From: Aphelenchoides besseyi | Taxonomy: Eukaryota; Nematoda; Chromadorea; Rhabditida; Aphelenchoididae | Assembly: GCA_024699855.1 (NCBI GenBank) | Contig: JAMPIQ010000002.1 | Span: 17,484,001 to 17,548,000 of the forward strand | Direction of reading: 5' to 3' | Length of the DNA: 64,000 nt | Shown: positions 54,400 to 64,000 of the stretch, one piece after another | Layout of the letters: the number at the start of each line of letters is the position of its first letter | Numbering within the stretch: position 1 is the stretch's first letter | Notes under the pieces: model-generated | What the model was told of the DNA's origin: nothing | The model's database searches: none | The model's input: the letters and a program-made list of their open reading frames with translations, nothing else | Position numbers and translations under genes: made by a program

Positions 54400-57300
54400 T
54401 CAAGGATTCACGGCTAACAATTGCAGTTCACTTGTTGCAGGAGACAATGAGCATTGCCACGCTTGGACAGTGATGAAATCGATTCCGTGTTCGTGTTGTA
54501 GTTTCTCTTGAGATTTTCGCACCACATTGTTGATATCTGCTCCTGGAACAGTATCCAAATGAACAGATATTGCAGTACTATCCATTTTCAATGACCATAT
54601 ACGAAGACTGTGAACTCCAGAAACACCTAAACAGAACGTTAGACGATATAAAGCCGGATAGTAAATACCATCAATTGACATCAGATCGCTGCAGACTTTG
54701 GACAAAGAGATATGCGACGGGGTTGCTTCCATTAAAATGTGGATTGTGTCACGAAGAACGCTTAGAGTTGTGCCCTAAAGTTATATTAAATTTTAAATTG
54801 CAAATCAATCGCTTACCAAAACTAAGACTCCGAACAAAAACGTGCAGATTGGATCGGCCAACGAGAAACCTGTGAACTTGATCACAACAGCAGCAATCAA
54901 AACGCCGATTGATTGTACCAAATCGCCCAGAACGTGAATGAACGCAGCGCGAAGATTCAAGTTTGTTTGTGGTTCGTGAGTATGAGCGTGATGAGTCGTT
55001 GGAATTGGAACTGCTAGTTGACCAACATCCGAAATGTGTTTTTGCGACTCTTCATCGTGATTGTGAGAGTGCGCATGGCTGTCATGCGAATGACCGTGCG
55101 AGTGAGTTCCGTGACTATGACTCATTCCAAAATGCGAATGTCCGGTCTTGCCGAAATGCAAAGCTGCACCCATAATCAAATTGAAAACAACACCAATGCC
55201 AGCGGTAATCATCATTGTATTTGCATCAACTTCGATGTCATTGTTGACAATTCGAATGACTGCCATATAGACGAGAACTCCGGTCAGTATCCAAATGATG
55301 ATGATACTCGTCAGCGCTCCCAACACTTCAGCGCGTTGAAAGCCAAAGGAATAGCGGGCCGTCGGGTTTCGTCGTGCCAAATGAATGGCCATGATCGAAA
55401 TAAGAAAACTGCCCAGATCGGAAATCATGTGGAAAGCATCGGTCATAATAGCTAAAGAGTGTGCCAAGTAACCACCGATCAACTAAAATGATCGATCGTA
55501 AATCGGAAGCTCGTTTTCGAGAACAAACCTCAGCAACAATAAACAAAACAGTCAGAAGGGATACAAAGATCAACGTTCGTTCGGCACGCCTGGACGCATC
55601 ATTTTTCATCGATCGTTGAAATGCCATTTCATGTTCGCAATGTTTCAACGGAAACTCTTCTTTCTGTGAATGCAGACCCATCGTATTCAATGTGGTTGTT
55701 GTACGCAATGAGAAATCACTCCGAAAACTGCTTACGTCTGAAGAACCACGTTTATAAGGTATCTCCTGAAAATCAAGCGGTCGGTTAGATGTTAAGTTTG
55801 GTTACGGTAAGTGCACGCGAACGGAAACAAATGTTTGAATTATAAAGATTTATAGTTTTTCATACCCTCTGAATCATTAACACGTGCTTATAATACTGAC
55901 TCACAAGATTTTATTTGTCAAAAACTCAAACATAAAACAATGTTTCTGCTTTCAAACTGAACGAACTCGTATTGCTTAACTTGTGAGTCATTTCTCTGAT
56001 TAAAAAATACAACTCTTAGAACTTGATCTCATCAAGGTTATATTGACCCATCAACTGAACAAACACACGATCGAACACTCTCGGCCCACGTGCATTAGGC
56101 AAGGGAAGGAATCAACGGAACGGCAAAATCAAACAAAGAGAAAGTGAGAACACCGAACATTTTTGAAGTCAATTGAAATCGAGTTTGAGAAGTTCATTGA
56201 TCACGTTGTATGCGAAGCTTGAGCAAAGTATTTGTGGTCAAACAAAGTTTTCGAAAAGAAGTTTTAAGCGGATAAGCCATGAAATTGAGACGCTCAAATT
56301 GATGAGTTTAGCACTGAATCAATGATTATCGTTCTATCAATAAGCGTAAACAATAAATACTATCATTGTTCACGTCAACAGATAAACGGTTTTTGAGTCA
56401 ACATCAAATCTAAAAGACCAAACGGTAAGCAGTCGGGAGTTGCAAGACGTCAACCTAGTCCGTGAAGTCGTTCGATGAAAACAATCATGCAATTTGGTCG
56501 TTTAAATACGAACCCCAAAAAGCTAAACGAGACGTGAGTTTGTGCGTAACGGTTATAACTGATAAGAACAATTACGCCAACCCTCCAGAGTTCTGTCCCA
56601 AAAAACCGTCATGAAAATGTACGTGATTCATTCAAACTTTTACGTAATCATAAAATGCCATTAAACATTAAAACGATGCAAACCCAAAAGTTTTGCAATA
56701 ATGACTAATTCAAGATAGCAAAATCGGCAGAATGGATTGTCTGTTTGAACGCTCAAAATACTCGCGAAGAGTTCGTTTGCCTACAAATTTAGACATTTGA
56801 TCTTGAGAATTGACAGCTGAGAAATCAGACGACCATAAATTTCGCTTTAAGGTCGTTGATTGCAAATTGCAACGGAAGTTGGTAGTGAACGAACCATTAA
56901 AGCAAACCGTTAGGTGAAATGATTGCTCAAGAAACAAACTTTAAAAATTGAACCGAGAAAGCATGTTTTCTGCCTTTAAACCATAATCTCAATAAAAACT
57001 TTCATTCTGACAAGTCTCAAGGCGCCGAGAGAATTTGAGTTGGTGTCTTTTGTAGTAAATTCGAACAAAAACATGAGAGTTAAAATAACAATAACCTGCG
57101 ATCGATGGTCATAAGCAAACGGAAACGAGGGCCATTGACGTCAAAAGTTCGCGTCTTGAACTGTTCGCAAGTTTAATGGCTGCTTGCTCATAACTATACG
57201 TACAATGTCTATTAGTCGTAAACTTCGTACTTCAATGACTCTGGGCCCTTTATGTCAGAAAAAGCGATTTCATAGAAAGTATACGAACCAAAGTAATTCA

Positions 57301-60300
57301 ACAGATTTTTTGCGTTCGTAACGAATTGAACGGAAAACCGAATTTTCCGATTTGTTTGCGTTTTACATTTGCCACCTGTCGATATGCTTATAAACTTTGC
57401 AGTGATTTTCGTTTACAATCAAAGAGAAGTACTCGTATGAAACATCAATAGATTACTTGAAAGGAACCAGAAGTTGATCTTGAGATGTTCTAAGGTAATC
57501 GTAAAGGAGGAATAAAAACAACTATAGAGCGAACTAAGTGAGTCATAAGAAAATGGTTTGCAAATAATCATCGATCATTTTAGAATTTACTCGAACTGCA
57601 GGAGATCTGTAATTAGTTCCGTTTAGTGTGTTTAACTCACAAACAAACAACTGAACGAGTCCCGGAGTGTTTTTGAAGTTAAATCTCTTTTTCAAGATTT
57701 GTTTTGGAGTTTAAGAATCGGACCTTACAGTGAACTTTAAGTCGATATCAATTCACAAGAACAACTGTCGTCATTATTCCACCCACGAATCTTATCATCG
57801 CCGAAAAGCATAAAAAGGGTTTGGTCTTTCGGAAACAAGTTAATTAGTTCCAAAACCTTCGTTATTGTGAGCAAAACGGAAATCAAGACAATGGTGAGGG
57901 CGACAGTAAGAGATAAGAACTATTGTCAATGCTGATCAAATGACAACCTCCTTGCGTTAATCAACTCTTATGACATCATTTTCAATATAAAGGCAGGACA
58001 AACGATCAAAGCATTTCTAGTGACAGTTTTGCTTAGAAGCTCGTTTGAGTTTGGAGTGAAGCCCAAGATGAATATTAGTGCCAATATTTGAGATCAATAT
58101 TCTTGAGAGTAAAATGCTTTTAGTCTTCTGCACTTGTATCTAAAGTTTGTGATTTAGACAATCGAATAGATTTCAACGACAAACTTAAGACCCTTATTCC
58201 CGAGACTAAAGTTTTACTGCATTGTTTTCGCCAATGATAAGGTTCATATTTCAAATGAAAAAGAGTGTGATTCAAAAACAGAACTTTCAATAATTCTCGT
58301 TTAATAAACTCCGTCGATGATAAGGTGAATGTCGTTCAAAAATGAACAAAAGATAAAAACCCCCATATAAGAATTTGTGGACCTTCGTGAATTTATTGAC
58401 TCTTCCAAGAAAACGACTAAAAAGAACTGGCTCATAGGATACTGTCGATTCCACACAAAAAGTTTCTTCAAAGAAAAGACGTGCACTTCGCTCCACGTAA
58501 AAGAATTTGCGGTGTTTTGGAAATTTCAACATCCGAATCGACTTTCGGAGGAATTCGACGCACGAGACTGCAAAACGACTTTTATCTTCTCACGTCCGTC
58601 TAAATCTAACGAAAAGGTCAATCGACAACAAGCGAACATGTGAAAGTAACCCGGTCGACGAGGCGATCAACTGCACTCGGACAGCGAGAATCCTCGGTGT
58701 TAAATAGTCGCGTACCAAAGTTCATGTTCCGAGTTCAAGTCGAACTGTCCAATTGACTCGTATGTTTTACGAGGTCTCAACAATCCCAACAAACCGGCTT
58801 CAAATAGACTGGCAGTTGTGATTCTTAAAAGGAAGAACAAAAACCATGTACTTTGATTGCCGGAGAGAGAAAGTGCGCGAACGAGTTTTCATTAGCATTG
58901 CAAATTGACATGATCTCATAAAAATTGTTCATCAAAAACGGGCACCGAGAGTGCGCAATAAACTCGAACGAGTCGGCGCTTAGCACGTTGTCGAGCAAAA
59001 ACTAATAAATCAAGATTTTTTGACGTAACCACTGCTCTTAAAAACCGAAATTACGTGTCAAGGGAACAAGCAATCAGCTACATAGGTTGACTTCAAACAG
59101 TGCGGAATTCACCATCAAAATGTTGAATAAAACTGTGCAGAACTGTGTAACTGATGTTTATAGTTACCCCTGAAAGAACTCCTTTCAATCACATTTCCGC
59201 TTCAAGAATCTTAATTACTTAATCGAACGACAAAGTCAAAAATAACTCAATTTTGCATAAACAAAACAGTTGTTTGTGGTCTTTGAAACCTGAGTCCGAA
59301 CATCTTGTCAACACCATCAGTTGCGAAATTCCCAAATACCCAACTGTTTAGTTCGAACGGAAACGTCATTCTCGTCTTTAACTTGCTTCCGAGTTTCGAT
59401 CTTAAGAGTACACTGATGAAATCAGAGCAGAAAACCCAAGTTCGCTGCACTGCACACATCACGAACAAACTAAGGGCAAAAAGCTGATGGTTTTTACAGC
59501 AAAGATCACGCATTGATACCACGAAACGCCAAATACGGTACTCAGATTGCAACATTATAATGTGAAAAAAATACACGAGTTATGGAAACAGATCTGAAGA
59601 AGCATCTCGTTGATTAACCACGTCCGACGGCATTCATCGCACGAGCTTAAGGTCAATAGCAAAACTGGAAAGTTTGGGGGTGAAGCGAAAGTTGCCGTTG
59701 AGAATCGTACTTTTATTAACGCCATTGAATGATTAGCTAAATTCGAAAAAAGACCTAAAGAATGTAAAGAACCTTGAATTTAAATGCGATGCGGGTGTTG
59801 AATCAAAAAGACAGTCCGCTGATCGCGTTTATCATTTCGAATTTTTGGCATTCCAGACATTTGGAAAACAAAAAGAACGGTCACTTTCAACGACACCTTC
59901 TCCAATAGATTGACCGACTCTGCAGAGCCGATGAACGCAAATCCTCAATTCAAATGTTACTTTTCTTGTTCATCCTCATCGAAGAACAATCGCCGCTCGT
60001 GATGCACTCTCGAAAGTGGTGGAGCGATTTACGTCCGCCGTTCGCTTCTCGTGCATTCCTCTCAATGGATACTCAATGTTGTGAATGGAAATTGAATTGA
60101 AAATCGACATGTTAAAGTGAAAGAAGTTACAAGAAACTCGAGAGAATTCGATTTTAACAACTCTATGAACGGGTTCTCTATTTTGCGAGCATTTGGCCGA
60201 AACTTCTAATTAGTTGTAATGTAAACCCTCGCTCTAGTCGACGTTGCAAACTCGCCCACGACCAAACCGGTTGTAGTTTGTATTTGAAGGCGTGGGTTAA

Positions 60301-60457
60301 AATTTAGAGACAACCAGAGAAGTGGACTCAATTAGCAATAAAATGTTAGGCAATAAACATTGTCAGTTCGAAATGTTAAACCATTGATCCGAGATCTTCA
60401 AAACGGACTTACCATGAGTGGAAACGAGTTGCCATTGGGTTGGTCTTCTCGCATCAT
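54400..60457 (-). CDS. Zinc transporter, ZnT/SLC30 cation diffusion facilitator
   Basis: Proton-coupled zinc exporter of the ZnT2/3/4/8 branch, loading zinc into vesicles or out of the cytosol. The core has six helices with the zinc-site residues of TM2 (DAFHMISDLGSFL) and TM5 (FIHVLGDLVQSIGVL), plus a long histidine-rich loop between TM4 and TM5 (HSHGTHSHGHSHDSHAHSHN and nearby). The C-terminal cytosolic domain begins LRDTIHILMEATPSHISL and includes GVSGVHSLRIWSLKMDSTA. Exons at 54400-55778 join in phase. The start is inferred: a small exon at 60413-60457 (MMREDQPNGNSFPLM) with a GTAAGT donor joins in phase to EIPYKRGSSDVSSF at about 55776 across an intron of 4.6 kb. If that is wrong, translation could start at the internal MGLHSQKEEF. 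The gene is complete in all catalytic features. Confidence 0.9.
55779..60412. other. Long, gene-free first intron of the zinc transporter (inferred)
   Basis: 4.6 kb of AT-rich sequence without a supported gene or repeat. It is about a hundred times longer than the other introns in this window. Open frames of 60-109 codons (for example 58287-58532 -, 59247-59576 -) have no domain. Its size suggests regulatory content or an unrecognised nested gene. Confidence 0.4.
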
Positions 60458-61399
60458 TTTGTCGATCAAACGTCTGAAATTAACGCAGTTGAATTGATAA
60501 ACTTTTTAGTGAGTTGACCACGTATCTTCGATTAGCGTAGTTGAAAAAATGTGATTAATTGATGAATATCACGCATCCCAACCTCTGTGTGACGTTTGAA
60601 AGAATCAGTAAACGCTGAAAGCTTTTACAAATAAAGCTCTGCTCTAAAGAAGCAAAGTGAGAGAACAATGTCGTGGCATTTAGAAAACCGTTTAGTCAAA
60701 CGTCTCGTACTTTTTGAATATTGTCGATCATTCCGACGCTGATTCACGTGATGCTTCGAAAATCATCAATGCTTCCGATGGCCTCTTCTTTGGCCGAAAT
60801 GAAGACCAACCAACCGGGTTGAACAATTGAAATGTTGGCGCTTTGTACGGAAATAAACCAAATTGACTGGCAGGAAGAAACATAAGCGGATTAGTGTATT
60901 GGAGTCATATTGTCGAAATAAAGTGGTTGTGATCAGATTTAAAAGTTCACAACCAATTTCCGTTAAGCAGACATCTGAAATGTCAATCAAAAATATAGAA
61001 AATCGAAGGCCAAGCACCATTGCGGCTTTTTCAACCTCCGATTTGAATGAAAATGTGGAAGAAAAGAGGCAAAAGGCAAATATCATTCGATCATTAAGGC
61101 CTATTCGCTAACTGATAAAACGCACCATCTTAATGTTTACGAATTGAAAGACACCCCCCGATTGATCAATCGTACACCAAACGGTTATAAACATAAATTG
61201 AAATCGAATTATATACTTTGGTATAGAGTTTATGAGAAATTGAGCCCCGAGTTGATCTTCAATCCTACATTACAGTAGAAGCTTGTATGATTTGATTGGA
61301 ATTAAACTCGACAGTAATAAGTTTATTTAGTGTTATCAAGAAATCTTATAAGCATATACTAAGAAATCTCTTGAGTTGGAACAGATTGGCAATTAAAAT
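60458..61399. other. Upstream region of the zinc transporter gene
   Basis: No gene is supported. A 106-codon frame at 60766-61086 (-) and its mirror at 60863-61111 (+) lack domains. A TTTCAG acceptor lies 15 bases upstream of the inferred transporter ATG, so a further 5' leader exon or trans-splicing is possible. Confidence 0.3.
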
Positions 61400-61614
61400 G
61401 AGCGATTTGATCGATTTATTCGGGGATTTATCGATGAAGTCCGGAATTTGCTGAGTAGTTGCTTGATGCTCGTAGTAGTCAATGAGCATCACTAGTTTCC
61501 ATCGACAATCGATACTCCAATTTGGGAGCCTCTGGTTAACTTCCAGCTAAAACGACCACACGCAGCGAGTGGCTAAAATCTGACCAAAAACGCGGCGTGT
61601 GGTCTTCGAAGATA
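61400..61614 (+). mobile_element. Second, left-truncated copy of the foldback-like element
   Basis: Shares GTTTCCATCGACAATCGATA and flanking core sequence with 29339-29608. It keeps the right arm at 61554-61614 (GACCACACGCAGCGAGTGGC ... CGGCGTGTGGTC), which is itself a palindrome. The left arm is absent or too diverged to see. Both copies have CGAA or TGAA next to the outer GACCACACG end. Confidence 0.65.
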
Positions 61615-62501
61615 ACATTGATTATTCAAAATGATTCTAATGGAGTTTTCGTTAATCGATTATACTTCTAGATTATGAGTTAAATGCCATTAAAGTCATT
61701 GGATTCTTGTTTCATCTGAAAAATTTAGAATTAGAAAGTGTGTTCTGATCATCAAGCAACTTGCAGTTTCTGCTTAAATATTCTGAGATTACTGTCGACC
61801 AGTTGATTATATGAGCATATTTAAGTGGTTAATTAGAGGGGTTGTTAGACTTCTTTTTGATGTTCTAGGAGCTCACAGGCTGAGCTTCAAGCCGACAAAA
61901 GCGTGTGCTGAGGTGGTCACTAACGAATAGTTGAACCGAATAACAGATAATTAAAATGTGTGGTGATGAAAGGAAGAACAGAACTACAAATAAGGTTTCG
62001 AAAACTAGCTGATAAAACGCTAAAGTCTTTCGAATTTACTGTTACTTCCTTCATTGAGCTTGTCGATTTCCCGCTTACATCTACGAAATTGATATTTTGC
62101 TGTTTGAAATGAAGACAATAATCTTTGGTTTCTAAACTTTAGTCGTGATTTCTGTGTTTTTTGCATAAAAAATAACAGATCGAATTTCATTCGTTTGGTC
62201 GTGTTTTGTTATTTGAGTTTTATGTTAACTTTATGCGTTAAGAAGAGCATTTTGTTCATCTTTTACTCAACTTTCCGTTTGTTTTCACGTAGACACCGAC
62301 GACTTTCGTCGTTAAGTGTAATGATGTTGACAACGTGGCGACTGAGCACGTAAGATATAAATTGAACTTTGAGTCTGATCGTGAATTAAACGGCGCCAAC
62401 GGTAACAAAAAGCGTTTTATCATTTGATTTGTTTTTCTTTAGGTGTTTGTCGGAAATCGAAAATTGCCGAAGTGTCAAAAGCAGTCACTCACTTTGTTGT
62501 C
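61615..62501. other. Upstream region of the acetyltransferase gene
   Basis: About 890 bases of AT-rich sequence with no supported coding region. A possible 5' leader ends at a TTTAG-like site near 62,440. No promoter motif was recognised. Confidence 0.3.
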
Positions 62502-63618
62502 ATGACGCCGGAAGATCACACACCAACTGCTGACGCTGATCAACGTCCACGAGCGTCTGGATTAATCGAAAGGTTAATCCTTATTTATGTGAGTTGACAT
62601 AATGGTCGTATTTTTTAGAGAAAACTACAAGCTTGATCCGAATATCAAACGCGAAGTTTTGAATCCCGATGTGTTTGTCGACAAACTGCAAAGAGCAGTC
62701 AGCTTTCAAATAGCTGCCATTGATGATGAACCCAATATTCTCGAGTTTCTACTTTATGAACACGCTCATCAAGAGCCAATGGCTGCAGCTTCTGGTAAAT
62801 GCGCAAGTATCCTTTTTGTCTCAACTTTCTTTAGGCATAATTAAGAAAGAATTCGAACACGTCGAAGCTGCGTACAGGCAAGCTATTCGTCAACATTTGT
62901 CAGATGGCTTAACCATTATGATTGTTGACGATGGGTATTTGTGTGGTGTGAGTTTTAGCAGCGTTCGGGAACTCCGACACAATCTGACCTCCGGACAAAC
63001 TTATCAATTCAAACAGGACTACGGAAAAGGTATGCAGTGATTAACTGTGCAAACTTATTTTAGAATCTTATAGAGTTGAAAAGTTTACCGGTTCCTGCTC
63101 CTCGACTTAACCGCATTTTAACATTCAAACGTGCACTTGAAGACGCCATTCCGTATTTTTTGCCCACTGATGTTCGTTTCTATGTTTTTATCGGTAATAA
63201 GGGTTCATTCTTAAGCAAATTTATTGAATATGTTTTAAGACTTCCTTAGTGTTCATCCTGATTATGCTCAGTAAGTGGACTAAAGAATGATCTTATTGCT
63301 TTACATTGTAAGTTGTACTTTTGGCAAATCGCTTGTACAAGAAACGTTCAAACGGACCGCTCTTCTCGGCATTTCATACGTTTGCATTGTCTGTACATCA
63401 GCTGCAGCGTTGAAGATCGCTATTCAAGTGAGTCGGCAGTTCGCTGTAATCCACATTGATATTCGCAGTTACTTTTGCATCCCGCTACTCATCTGGAATT
63501 CTCGAAATTCGTTTGTAATGGACGTTTAGTTTTTCCGGACAAGTTAGCGGACGGTGGAACAGGAGCTACGCTCTTCGTCAATAACGTGAACGAGTTCGTT
63601 TCTGTCATTCCACAGTAA
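62502..63618 (+). CDS. GNAT-superfamily N-acetyltransferase-like protein
   Basis: Cytosolic acetyltransferase-fold protein of about 260-270 residues resembling the arylalkylamine N-acetyltransferase group. Six or seven exons join in phase with 34-46-nt introns, ATG at 62502 (MTPEDHTPTADADQRPRA). Landmarks in order: NILEFLLYEHAHQEPMAAAS (the substrate-side FL..F..EP helix of AANAT-like enzymes), RQHLSDGLTIMIVDDGYLCG (central strands), IDFLSVHPDYAHCTFGKSLV (motif A), QETFKRTALLGISYVCIVCT (following helix and strand), and the terminal NNVNEFVSVIPQ. The acetyl-CoA-binding loop should read Q/R-x-x-G-x-G/A; here it is HCTFGK, so cofactor binding may be weak. The substrate is not known. The gene is followed within 120 bases by another open frame on the same strand. 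Confidence 0.65.
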
Positions 63619-63736
63619 ATATTTTGGTTGTGAAGTTCAATTGTACAGTAAAACACCATAAATGTCATTTGAGTAACTGTTTAAACATCGCAATGCAAAC
63701 ACGCAACTTGTTACTATTTTAGTCTTGTTCCTAAAC

Positions 63737-64000
63737 ATGAAGCTCACTCTCATATTCTACAGTCGTTTGAATGTTCTGTGTACAACTAATGGCTATTTCG
63801 ACACGTGCAATAAACGATTCAAATTATTTGAGAGAATTCGATTAGCTGATATTGACGTCAAGAGCGATCTTACTTCAGTAGTTGTAGAAGAAGGTAGTTG
63901 TTGGATCTCAAGTCACTTTTATGTTCATTGATCACTTGACGACAACCTCTAAGCATTCAGTGGACACGCAATTCACGTCTTCGAAGCTTCAAATGTTACG
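63737..64000 (+). CDS. Start of an unrecognised gene, cut by the window edge
   Basis: ATG at 63737 (MKLTLIFYSRLNVLC) opens a frame to VVVEE near 63892. A credible 58-nt intron (GTAGTT...TCTAAG) then leads in phase to AFSGHAIHVFEASNVT at the window end. The N-terminus is mildly hydrophobic but not a convincing signal peptide. No domain was recognised. The same strand and short spacing to the acetyltransferase could mean an operon or further exons of a neighbouring gene. Confidence 0.3.

Noticed and set aside
54963..55455. Plus-strand open frames over the zinc transporter
   Set aside because: Antisense of the histidine-rich loop and membrane helices; no independent support.

Overview
The window looks like nuclear DNA of a small-genome invertebrate, most likely a nematode. 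The genes are densely packed on both strands. They are broken by very short introns, mostly 35-50 nt, with GT donors and TTTTCAG/TTTAG acceptors. The gene content also fits a nematode: Cys-loop receptors (one carrying a ShKT domain), a caudal/pal-1 homeobox gene, a FEV/ets-5-type ETS gene and a collagen prolyl 4-hydroxylase. I cannot name the species. Nearly all gene models were built by joining exons by eye where donor, acceptor, phase and protein family agree, so splice sites are inferences.

Left gene block (1-19,021). A Rab19/43-like GTPase (1,645-2,446, +) is followed by a run on the minus strand: a GABA/glycine-type Cys-loop receptor (2,737-4,351), a seven-helix receptor (5,254-6,659), a secreted cystine-knot pro-protein (7,426-8,985), a secreted proline-rich cysteine protein (9,443-10,644) and a caudal/Cdx homeobox gene (12,708-14,329). 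Then come DSS1/SEM1 (16,227-16,577, +) and an ERG/FEV-class ETS factor (17,728-19,021, +).

Repeat core (19,233-29,270). A 100-N assembly gap is followed by a 631-bp tandem duplication, then about 8.7 kb of a roughly 304-bp AT-rich satellite. The satellite contains a freshly homogenised block and long-range near-identical monomers. A foldback-like inverted-repeat element follows at 29,339-29,608.

Middle (29,600-37,460). This stretch is gene-poor. It holds two of three copies of a dispersed repeat family, a coiled-coil pseudogene with several stop codons, and a small cysteine-rich gene.

Right gene block (37,462-64,000). In order: a divergent GroES/Cpn10-fold protein; a queuosine salvage hydrolase (QNG1/C9orf64 family); a ShKT-domain Cys-loop receptor; the prolyl 4-hydroxylase alpha subunit with a pair of mutually exclusive exons; a secreted cysteine-rich protein; the third dispersed-repeat copy; a CNBP-like CCHC zinc-knuckle protein; a ZW10-like tether/kinetochore protein divergently paired with an SR-tailed protein of unknown function; a ZnT/SLC30 zinc transporter whose first intron is about 4.6 kb; a GNAT-like acetyltransferase; and the start of another gene cut by the window edge.

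There is no operon-like functional theme. The genes are a mixture of signalling receptors, developmental transcription factors and housekeeping genes. I recognised no tRNA, rRNA or CRISPR.
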